Made by a program: the position numbers and the translations under genes | Notes under the pieces: model-generated | Told to the model about the DNA's origin: nothing | The model's database searches: none | Seen by the model: only the letters and a program-made list of their open reading frames with translations | In this document: positions 52,501 to 63,200 of the stretch, piece by piece | How the letters are laid out: every line of letters starts with the position of its first letter | Numbering within the stretch: the stretch's first letter is position 1 | Origin: Rhabditoides inermis | Lineage: Eukaryota > Nematoda > Chromadorea > Rhabditida > Rhabditidae | Direction: 5' to 3' | DNA length: 64,000 nucleotides | NCBI GenBank assembly: GCA_963966185.1 | Contig: CAWZYM010000441.1 | Location: forward strand, 163,001 to 227,000

Positions 52501-54174
52501 GAGAAAGTGTGGATTCCAAAACAATTGTGTAGAATGTGTAGATTCTAAAACAATTGTGTAGAATGTGTAGATTCTAAAACAATTGTAGAGAATGTGTGGA
52601 TTCTAAAACAATTGTGTAGAATGTGTAGATTCTGAAGCAATTGTGTAGAATGTGTAGATTCTAATACAATTGTAGAGAATGTGTGGATTCTAAAACAATT
52701 GTGTAGAATGTGTAGATTCTAAAACAATTGTGTAGAATTTGTAGATTCTAAAACAGTTGTAGAGAATGTGAGGATTCTAAAACAATTGTGTAGAATGTGT
52801 AGATTCTGAAGCAATTATGTAGAATGTCTAGATTCTAATACAATTGTAGAGAAAGTGTGGATTCTAAAACAATTGTGTAGAATGTGTAGATTCTAAAACA
52901 ATTGTGTAGAATTTGTAGATTCTAAAACAGTTGTAGAGAATGTGAGGATTCTAAAACAATTGTGTAGAATGTGTAGATTCTAAAACAATTGTGTAGAATG
53001 TGTAGATTCTAAAACAATTGTGTAGAATGTGTGGATTCTAAAACAATTGTGTAGAATGTGTAGATTCTAAAATAATTGTAGAGAATGTGTGGATTCTAAA
53101 ACAATTGTGTAGAATGTGTATATTCTAAAACAATTGTGTAGAATGTGTAGATTCTAAAACAATTGTGTGAAATGTGTAGATTCTAAAACAATTGTGTAAA
53201 ATGTGTAGATTCTAGATCTAATGTGTAAATGTGTAGATTCCTAAACAATTGTGTAAAATTTGTGAATTCTAAAACACTTGTGTAAAATGTGTAGATTCTA
53301 AAACAATTGTGTAGAATGTGTAGATTCTGAAACAAATGTGTAGAATGTGTAGATTCAAAAACAATTGTTTAGAATGTGTAAATTCTAAAACAGTTGTTTA
53401 GAATGTGTAGATTTTAAAACAATTGTGTGGAATGTGTAGATTCTGAAATAATTGTGTAGAATGTGTAGATTCTAGAACAATTGTGTAGAATGTGCAGATT
53501 CTAAAACAATTGTGTAGAATGTGTAGATTCCTAAACAATTGTGTAGAATTTGTGACTTCTAAAACACTTGTGTAAAATGTGTAGATTCTTAAACAATTGT
53601 GTACATGTGTAGATTCTAAAACAATTGTGTAGAATTTGTAGATTCTAAAACAATTGTAGAGAAAGTGTGGATTCCAAAACAATTGTGTAGAATGTGTAGA
53701 TTCTAAAACAATTGTGTAGAATGTGTAGATTCTAAAACAATTGTAGAGAATGTGTGGATTCTAAAACAATTGTGTAGAATGTGTAGATTCTGAAGCAATT
53801 GTGTAGAATGTGTAGATTCTAATACAATTGTAGAGAATGTGTGGATTCTAAAACAATTGTGTAGAATGTGTAGATTCTAAAACAATTGTGTAGAATTTGT
53901 AGATTCTAAAACAGTTGTAGAGAATGTGAGGATTCTAAAACAATTGTGTAGAATGTGTAGATTCTGAAGCAATTATGTAGAATGTCTAGATTCTAATACA
54001 ATTGTAGAGAAAGTGTGGATTCTAAAACAATTGTGTAGAATGTGTAGATTCTAAAACAGTTGTAGAGAATGTGAGGATTCTAAAACAATTGTGTAGAATG
54101 TGTAGATTCTAAAACAATTGTGTAGAATGTGTAGATTCTAAAACAATTGTGTAGAATGTGTGGATTCTAAAACA
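48578..54174 (+). repeat. Block H: 6599-bp period, copy 1
   Basis: AAAG markers 48998, 49982, 51169, 52500 and 53658 recur at 55597, 56581, 57768, 59099 and 60257, all exactly 6599 bp later. The rare GCGTAG site (50532 and 57131), the GTGTAAATGTG fusion (49286 and 55885) and the 28-bp GTACATG monomer (48915 and 55514) share the offset. The internal spacings 984, 1187, 1331 and 1158 are reproduced in order. The match ends at 54,175, where this copy switches to ACAGTTG. Confidence 0.9.
49563..51733 (+). repeat. Block H: 2171-bp repeat, copy 2
   Basis: Second copy of 47,392-49,562, including the GAAATAATTG variant near 50,930 and the GTGTACATGTG 28-bp monomer near 51,085. At 51,742 it diverges: it reads ACAATTG where copy 1 switched to ACACTTG, so copy 1 carries a deletion junction that this copy lacks. 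Confidence 0.87.
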
Positions 54175-54242
54175 GTTGTAGAGAATGTGAGGATTCTAAA
54201 ACAATTGTGTAAATGTGTAGATTCTATAACAATTGTGTAGAA

Positions 54243-56210
54243 TGTGTAGATTCTGAAACAAATGTGTAGAATGTGTAGATTCAAAAACAATTGTTTCGAA
54301 TGTGTAAATTCTAAAACAGTTGTTTAGAATGTGTAGATTTTAAAACAATTGTGTGGAATGTGTAGATTCTGAAATAATTGTGTAGAATGTGTAGATTCTA
54401 GAACAATTGTGTAGAATGTGCAGATTCTAAAACAATTGTGTAGAATGTGTAGATTCCTAAACAATTGTGTAGAATTTGTGACTTCTAAAACACTTGTGTA
54501 AAATGTGTAGATTCTTAAACAATTGTGTACATGTGTAGATTCTAAAACAATTGTGTAAAATGTGTAGATTCTAAAACAATTGTGTAGAATTTGTAGATTC
54601 TAAAACAATTGTAGAGAAAGTGTGGATTCCAAAACAATTGTGTAGAATGTGTAGATTCTAAAACAATTGTGTAGAATGTGTAGATTCTAAAACAATTGTA
54701 GAGAATGTGTGGATTCTAAAACAATTGTGTAGAATGTGTAGATTCTGAAGCAATTGTGTAGAATGTGTAGATTCTAATACAATTGTAGAGAATGTGTGGA
54801 TTCTAAAACAATTGTGTAGAATGTGTAGATTCTAAAACAATTGTGTAGAATTTGTAGATTCTAAAACAGTTGTAGAGAATGTGAGGATTCTAAAACAATT
54901 GTGTAAATGTGTAGATTCTATAACAATTGTGTAGAATGTGTAGATTCTAAAACAATTGTGTAGAATGTGTAGATTCTAAAACAATTGTGTGGAATGTGTA
55001 GATTCTGAAACAATTGTGTAGAATGTGTAGATTCTAGAACAATTGTGTAGAATGTGCAGATTCTAAAACAATTGTGTAGAAGTTGTGAATTCTAAAACAC
55101 TTGTGTAGAATGTGTAGATTCTAGAACAATTGTGTAGAATGTGTAGATTCTGAAACAATTGTGTAGAATGTGTAGATTCTAAAACACTTGTGTAAAATGT
55201 GTAGATTCTAAAACAATTGTGTAGAATGTGTAGATTCTGAAACAAATGTGTAGAATGTGTAGATTCAAAAACAATTGTTTAGAATGTGTAAATTCTAAAA
55301 CAGTTGTTTAGAATGTGTAGATTTTAAAACAATTGTGTGGAATGTGTAGATTCTGAAACAATTGTGTAGAATGTGTAGATTCTAGAACAATTGTGTAGAA
55401 TGTGCAGATTCTAAAACAATTGTGTAGAATGTGTAGATTCCTAAACAATTGTGTAGAATTTGTGACTTCTAAAACACTTGTGTAAAATGTGTAGATTCTT
55501 AAACAATTGTGTACATGTGTAGATTCTAAAACAATTGTGTAAAATGTGTAGATTCTAAAACAATTGTGTAGAATTTGTAGATTCTAAAACAATTGTAGAG
55601 AAAGTGTGGATTCCAAAACAATTGTGTAGAATGTGTAGATTCTAAAACAATTGTGTAGAATGTGTAGATTCTAAAACAATTGTAGAGAATGTGTGGATTC
55701 TAAAACAATTGTGTAGAATGTGTAGATTCTGAAGCAATTGTGTAGAATGTGTAGATTCTAATACAATTGTAGAGAATGTGTGGATTCTAAAACAATTGTG
55801 TAGAATGTGTAGATTCTAAAACAATTGTGTAGAATTTGTAGATTCTAAAACAGTTGTAGAGAATGTGAGGATTCTAAAACAATTGTGTAAATGTGTAGAT
55901 TCTATAACAATTGTGTAGAATGTGTAGATTCTAAAACAATTGTGTAGAATGTGTAGATTCTAAAACAATTGTGTGGAATGTGTAGATTCTGAAACAATTG
56001 TGTAGAATGTGTAGATTCTAGAACAATTGTGTAGAATGTGCAGATTCTAAAACAATTGTGTAGAAGTTGTGAATTCTAAAACACTTGTGTAGAATGTGTA
56101 GATTCTAGAACAATTGTGTAGAATGTGTAGATTCTGAAACAATTGTGTAGAATGTGTAGATTCTAAAACACTTGTGTAAAATGTGTAGATTCTAAAACAA
56201 TTGTGTAGAA
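54243..56210 (+). repeat. Two full 984-bp HOR units (34 monomers), partly continued in a third
   Basis: AAAG markers 54613, 55597 and 56581 are 984 bp apart, as are the GTGTAAATGTG fusion monomers (54901 and 55885). 984 bp is 34 x 29 minus 2 and is eight monomers shorter than the 1216-bp unit. The first unit carries GAAATAATTG near 54,371 and a private TTTCGAATG (CpG at 54,297); the second and third read GAAACAATTG at that place. The segment bridges the two 6599-bp copies. Confidence 0.85.
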
Positions 56211-59200
56211 TGTGTAGATTCTGAAACAAATGTGTAGAATGTGTAGATTCAAAAACAATTGTTTAGAATGTGTAAATTCTAAAACAGTTGTTTAGAATGT
56301 GTAGATTTTAAAACAATTGTGTGGAATGTGTAGATTCTGAAACAATTGTGTAGAATGTGTAGATTCTAGAACAATTGTGTAGAATGTGCAGATTCTAAAA
56401 CAATTGTGTAGAATGTGTAGATTCCTAAACAATTGTGTAGAATTTGTGACTTCTAAAACACTTGTGTAAAATGTGTAGATTCTTAAACAATTGTGTAAAT
56501 GTGTAGATTCTAAAACAATTGTGTAAAATGTGTAGATTCTAAAACAATTGTGTAGAATTTGTAGATTCTAAAACAATTGTAGAGAAAGTGTGGATTCCAA
56601 AACAATTGTGTAGAATGTGTAGATTCTAAAACAATTGTGTAGAATGTGTAGATTCTAAAACAATTGTAGAGAATGTGTGGATTCTAAAACAATTGTGTAG
56701 AATGTGTAGATTCTGAAGCAATTGTGTAGAATGTGTAGATTCTAATACAATTGTAGAGAATGTGTGGATTCTAAAACAATTGTGTAGAATGTGTAGATTC
56801 TAAAACAATTGTGTAGAATTTGTAGATTCTAAAACAGTTGTAGAGAATGTGAGGATTCTAAAACAATTGTGTAGAATGTGTAGATTCTGAAGCAATTATG
56901 TAGAATGTCTAGATTCTAATACAATTGTAGAGAAAGTGTGGATTCTAAAACAATTGTGTAGAATGTGTAGATTCTAAAACAATTGTGTAGAATTTGTAGA
57001 TTCTAAAACAGTTGTAGAGAATGTGAGGATTCTAAAACAATTGTGTAGAATGTGTAGATTCTAAAACAATTGTGTAGAATGTGTAGATTCTAAAACAATT
57101 GTGTAGAATGTGTGGATTCTAAAACAATTGCGTAGAATGTGTAGATTCTAAAATAATTGTAGAGAATGTGTGGATTCTAAAACAATTGTGTAGAATGTGT
57201 ATATTCTAAAACAATTGTGTAGAATGTGTAGATTCTAAAACAATTGTGTGAAATGTGTAGATTCTAAAACAATTGTGTAAAATGTGTAGATTCTAGATCT
57301 AATGTGTAAATGTGTAGATTCCTAAACAATTGTGTAAAATTTGTGAATTCTAAAACACTTGTGTAAAATGTGTAGATTCTAAAACAATTGTGTAGAATGT
57401 GTAGATTCTGAAACAAATGTGTAGAATGTGTAGATTCAAAAACAATTGTTTAGAATGTGTAAATTCTAAAACAGTTGTTTAGAATGTGTAGATTTTAAAA
57501 CAATTGTGTGGAATGTGTAGATTCTGAAATAATTGTGTAGAATGTGTAGATTCTAGAACAATTGTGTAGAATGTGCAGATTCTAAAACAACTGTGTAGAA
57601 TGTGTAGATTCCTAAACAATTGTGTAGAATTTGTGACTTCTAAAACACTTGTGTAAAATGTGTAGATTCTTAAACAATTGTGTACATGTGTAGATTCTAA
57701 AACAATTGTGTAAAATGTGTAGATTCTAAAACAATTGTGTAGAATTTGTAGATTCTAAAACAATTGTAGAGAAAGTGTGGATTCCAAAACAATTGTGTAG
57801 AATGTGTAGATTCTAAAACAATTGTGTAGAATGTGTAGATTCTAAAACAATTGTAGAGAATGTGTGGATTCTAAAACAATTGTGTAGAATGTGTAGATTC
57901 TGAAGCAATTGTGTAGAATGTGTAGATTCTAATACAATTGTAGAGAATGTGTGGATTCTAAAACAATTGTGTAGAATGTGTAGATTCTAAAACAATTGTG
58001 TAGAATTTGTAGATTCTAAAACAGTTGTAGAGAATGTGAGGATTCTAAAACAATTGTGTAAATGTGTAGATTCTATAACAATTGTGTAGAATGTGTAGAT
58101 TCTAAAACAATTGTGTAGAATGTGTAGATTCTAAAACAATTGTGTGGAATGTGTAGATTCTGAAACAATTGTGTAGAATGTGTAGATTCTAGAACAATTG
58201 TGTAGAATGTGCAGATTCTAAAACAATTGTGTAGAAGTTGTGAATTCTAAAACACTTGTGTAGAATGTGTAGATTCTAGAACAATTGTGTAGAATGTGTA
58301 GATTCTGAAACAATTGTGTAGAATGTGTAGATTCTAAAACAATTGTGTAGAATGTGTAGATTCTGAAACAATTGTGTAGAATGTGTAGATTCTAAAACAA
58401 TTGTGTAGAATGTGTGGATTCTAAAACAATTGTGTAGAATGTGTAGATTCTAAAACAATTGTGTAGAATTTGTAGATTCTAAAATAATTGTAGAGAATGT
58501 GTGGATTCTAAAACAATTGTGTAGAATGTGTATATTCTGAAACAATTGTGTAGAATGTGTAGATTCTAAAACAATTGTGTGAAATGTGTAGATTCTAAAA
58601 CAATTGTGTAAAATGTGTAGATTCTAGATCTAATGTGTAAATGTGTAGATTCCTAAACAATTGTGTAAAATTTGTGAATTCTAAAACACTTGTGTAAAAT
58701 GTGTAGATTCTAAAACAATTGTGTAGAATGTGTAGATTCTGAAACAAATGTGTAGAATGTGTAGATTCAAAAACAATTGTTTAGAATGTTTAAATTCTAA
58801 AACAGTTGTTTAGAATGTGTAGATTTTAAAACAATTGTGTGGAATGTGTAGATTCTGAAACAATTGTGTAGAATGTGTAGATTCTAGAACAAGTGTGTAG
58901 AATGTGCAGATTCTAAAACAATTGTGTAGAATGTGTAGATTCCTAAACAATTGTGTAGAATTTGTGACTTCTAAAACACTTGTGTAAAATGTGTAGATTC
59001 TTAAACAATTGTGTAAATGTGTAGATTCTAAAACAATTGTGTAAAATGTGTAGATTCTAAAACAATTGTGTAGAATTTGTAGATTCTAAAACAATTGTAG
59101 AGAAAGTGTGGATTCCAAAACAATTGTGTAGAATGTGTAGATTCTAAAACAATTGTGTAGAATGTGTAGATTCTAAAACAATTGTAGAGAATGTGTGGAT

Positions 59201-60773
59201 TCTAAAACAATTGTGTAGAATGTGTAGATTCTGAAGCAATTGTGTAGAATGTGTAGATTCTAATACAATTGTAGAGAATGTGTGGATTCTAAAACAATTG
59301 TGTAGAATGTGTAGATTCTAAAACAATTGTGTAGAATTTGTAGATTCTAAAACAGTTGTAGAGAATGTGAGGATTCTAAAACAATTGTGTAGAATGTGTA
59401 GATTCTGAAGCAATTATGTAGAATGTCTAGATTCTAATACAATTGTAGAGAAAGTGTGGATTCTAAAACAATTGTGTAGAATGTGTAGATTCTAAAACAA
59501 TTGTGTAGAATTTGTAGATTCTAAAACAGTTGTAGAGAATGTGAGGATTCTAAAACAATTGTGTAGAATGTGTAGATTCTAAAACAATTGTGAAGAATGT
59601 GTAGATTCTAAAACAATTGTGTAGAATGTGTGGATTCTAAAACAATTGTGTAGAATGTGTAGATTCTAAAATAATTGTAGAGAATGTGTGGATTCTAAAA
59701 CAATTGTGTAGAATGTGTATATTCTAAAACAATTGTGTAGAATGTGTAGATTCTAAAACAATTGTGTGAAATGTGTAGATTCTAAAACAATTGTGTAAAA
59801 TGTGTAGATTCTAGATCTAATGTGTAAATGTGTAGATTCCTAAACAATTGTGTAAAATTTGTGAATTCTAAAACACTTGTGTAAAATGTGTAGATTCTAA
59901 AACAATTGTGTAGAATGTGTAGATTCTGAAACAAATGTGTAGAATGTGTAGATTCAAAAACAATTGTTTAGAATGTGTAAATTCTAAAACAGTTGTTTAG
60001 AATGTGTAGATTTTAAAACAATTGTGTGGAATGTGTAGATTCTGAAATAATTGTGTAGAATGTGTAGATTCTAGAACAATTGTGTAGAATGTGCAGATTC
60101 TAAAACAATTGTGTAGAATGTGTAGATTCCTAAACAATTGTGTAGAATTTGTGACTTCTAAAACACTTGTGTAAAATGTGTAGATTCTTAAACAATTGTG
60201 TACATGTGTAGATTCTAAAACAATTGTGTAGAATTTATAGATTCTAAAACAATTGTAGAGAAAGTGTGGATTCCAAAACAATTGTGTAGAATGTGTAGAT
60301 TCTAAAACAATTGTGTAGAATGTGTAGATTCTAAAACAATTGTAGAGAATGTGTGGATTCTAAAACAATTGTGTAGAATGTGTAGATTCTGAAGCAATTG
60401 TGTAGAATGTGTAGATTCTAATACAATTGTAGAGAATGTGTGGATTCTAAAACAATTGTGTAGAATGTGTAGATTCTAAAACAGGTGTGTAGAATTTGTA
60501 GATTCTAAAACAGTTGTAGAGAATGTGAGGATTCTAAAACAATTGTGTAGAATGTGTAGATTCTGAAGCAATTATGTAGAATGTCTAGATTCTAATACAA
60601 TTGTAGAGAAAGTGTGGATTCTAAAACAATTGTGTAGAATGTGTAGATTCTAAAACAGTTGTAGAGAATGTGAGGATTCTAAAACAATTGTGTAGAATGT
60701 GTAGATTCTAAAACAATTGTGTAGAATGTGTAGATTCTAAAACAATTGTGTAGAATGTGTGGATTCTAAAACA
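55177..60773 (+). repeat. Block H: 6599-bp period, copy 2
   Basis: Copy of 48,578-54,174. Differences noticed by eye are GAAAC for GAAAT near 55,359, AACTGTG near 57,591, ACAAGTGTG near 58,893, TGAAGAATG near 59,591, AATTTATAG near 60,234 and ACAGGTG near 60,484. About 99.9% identical over about 5.6 kb. The tail continues past 60,774 with the ordinary ACAATTG order. Confidence 0.88.
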
Positions 60774-63165
60774 ATTGTGTAGAATGTGTAGATTCTAAAA
60801 CAATTGTGTAGAATTTGTAGATTCTAAAATAATTGTAGAGAATGTGTGGATTCTAAAACAATTGTGTAGAATGTGTATATTCTAAAACAATTGTGTAGAA
60901 TGTGTAGATTCTAAAACAATTGTGTGAAATGTGTAGATTCTAAAACAATTGTGTAAAATGTGTAGATTCTAGATCTAATGTGTAAATGTGTAGATTCCTA
61001 AACAATTGTGTAAAATTTGTGAATTCTAAAACACTTGTGTAAAATGTGTAGATTCTAAAACAATTGTGTAGAATGTGTAGATTCTGAAACAAAATGTGTA
61101 GAATGTGTAGATTCAAAAACAATTGTTTAGAATGTGTAAATTCTAAAACAGTTGTTTAGAATGTGTAGATTTTAAAACAATTGTGTGGAATGTGTAGATT
61201 CTGAAATAATTGTGTAGAATGTGTAGATTCTAGAACAATTGTGTAGAATGTGCAGATTCTAAAACAATTGTGTAGAATGTGTAGATTCCTAAACAATTGT
61301 GTAGAATTTGTGACTTCTAAAACACTTGTGTAAAATGTGTAGATTCTTAAACAATTGTGTACATGTGTAGATTCTAAAACAATTGTGTAAAATGTGTAGA
61401 TTCTAAAACAATTGTGTAGAATTTGTAGATTCTAAAACAATTGTAGAGAAAGTGTGGATTCCAAAACAATTGTGTAGAATGTGTAGATTCTAAAACAATT
61501 GTGTAGAATGTGTAGATTCTAAAACAATTGTAGAGAATGTGTGGATTCTAAAACAATTGTGTAGAATGTGTAGATTCTGAAGCAATTGTGTAGAATGTGT
61601 AGATTCTAATACAATTGTAGAGAATGTGTGGATTCTAAAAAAATTGTGTAGAATGTGTAGATTCTAAAACAATTGTGTAGAATTTGTAGATTCTAAAACA
61701 GTTGTAGAGAATGTGAGGATTCTAAAACAATTGTGTAGAATGTGTAGATTCTAAAACAATTGTGTAGAATGTGTAGATTCTAAAACAATTGTGTAGAATG
61801 TGTGGATTCTAAAACAATTGTGTAGAATGTGTAGATTCTAAAACAATTGTGTAGAATTTGTAGATTCTAAAATAATTGTAGAGAATGTGTGGATTCTAAA
61901 ACAATTGTGTAGAATGTGTATATTCTAAAACAATTGTGTAGAATGTGTAGATTCTAAAACAATTGTGTGAAATGTGTAGAATCTAAAACAATTGTGTAAA
62001 ATGTGTAGATTCTAGATCTATTGTGTAAATGTGTAGATTCTATAACAATTGTGTAGAATGTGTAGATTCTAAAACAATTGTGTAGAATGTGTAGATTCTA
62101 AAACAATTGTGTGGAATGTGTAGATTCTGAAACAATTGTGTAGAATGTGTAGATTCTAGAACAATTGTGTAGAATGTGCAGATTCTAAAACAATTGTGTA
62201 GAAGTTGTGAATTCTAAAACACTTGTGTAGAATGTGTAGATTCTAGAACAATTGTGTAGAATGTGTAGATTCTGAAACAATTGTGTAGAATGTGTAGATT
62301 CTAAAACAATTGTGTAGAATGTGTAGATTCTGAAACAATTGTGTAGAATGTGTAGATTCTAAAACAATTGTGTAGAATGTGTGGATTCTAAAACAATTGT
62401 GTAGAATGTGTAGATTCTAAAACAATTGTGTAGAATTTGTAGATTCTAAAATAATTGTAGAGAATGTGTGGATTCTAAAACAATTGTGTAGAATGTGTAT
62501 ATTCTAAAACAATTGTGTAGAATGTGTAGATTCTAAAACAATTGTGTGAAATGTGTAGATTCTAAAACAATTGTGTAAAATGTGTAGATTCTAGATCTAA
62601 TGTGTAAATGTGTAGATTCCTAAACAATTGTGTAAAATTTGTGAATTCTAAAACACTTGTGTAAAATGTGTAGATTCTAAAACAATTGTGTAGAATGTGT
62701 AGATTCTGAAACAAATGTGTAGAATGTGTAGATTCAAAAACAATTGTTTAGAATGTGTAAATTCTAAAACAGTTGTTTAGAATGTGTAGATTTTAAAACA
62801 ATTGTGTGGAATGTGTAGATTCTGAAACAATTGTGTAGAATGTGTAGATTCTAGAACAATTGTGTAGAATGTGCAGATTCTAAAACAATTGTGTAGAATG
62901 TGTAGATTCCTAAACAATTGTGTAGAATTTGTGACTTCTAAAACACTTGTGTAAAATGTGTAGATTCTTAAACAATTGTGTAAATGTGTAGATTCTAAAA
63001 CAATTGTGTAAAATGTGTAGATTCTAAAACAATTGTGTAGAATTTGTAGATTCTAAAACAATTGTAGAGAAAGTGTGGATTCCAAAACAATTGTGTAGAA
63101 TGTGTAGATTCTAAAACAATTGTGTAGAATGTGTGGATTCTAAAACAATTGTGTAGAATGTGTAG
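60774..63165 (+). repeat. Array tail: HOR units of 1188 and 1621 bp
   Basis: Markers at 60257, 61445 and 63066 give spacings of 1188 and 1621 bp. The odd base comes from one extra A near 61,092 (GAAACAAAATGTG), so the underlying unit is the common 1187-bp one. The stretch 61,720-62,600 follows the same monomer order as 12,980-13,680 and its relatives. An ACAATTG to AAAATTG substitution lies near 61,640. No gene is present. Confidence 0.8.
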
Positions 63166-63167
63166 AT

Positions 63168-63200
63168 TCTAAAACAATTGTTTGTGTAGAATGTGTAGAT
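63168..63200 (+). other. 33-bp monomer with a four-base insertion (off-register junction)
   Basis: The copy reads ACAATTGTTTGTGTAG instead of ACAATTGTGTAG, a gain of four bases. It follows an AAAG HOR unit that stops early and precedes a TGGATT monomer series, so it looks like a deletion or exchange point joined out of register. Confidence 0.75.

Noticed and set aside
53398..53682. Minus-strand open stretches of 60-94 codons (also 1155-1337, 3124-3306, 5120-5302, 7118-7300, 40097-40309, 49448-49630, 55063-55245, 56047-56229, 59997-60281, 60940-61122)
   Set aside because: They begin with TTG rather than ATG in the cases I checked, and ATG is almost absent from this strand. They arise where TCTGAAAC variants remove the TAG present in each consensus monomer. 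The peptides are the satellite read in three rotating frames (29 is not a multiple of 3), with no domain or independent conservation.
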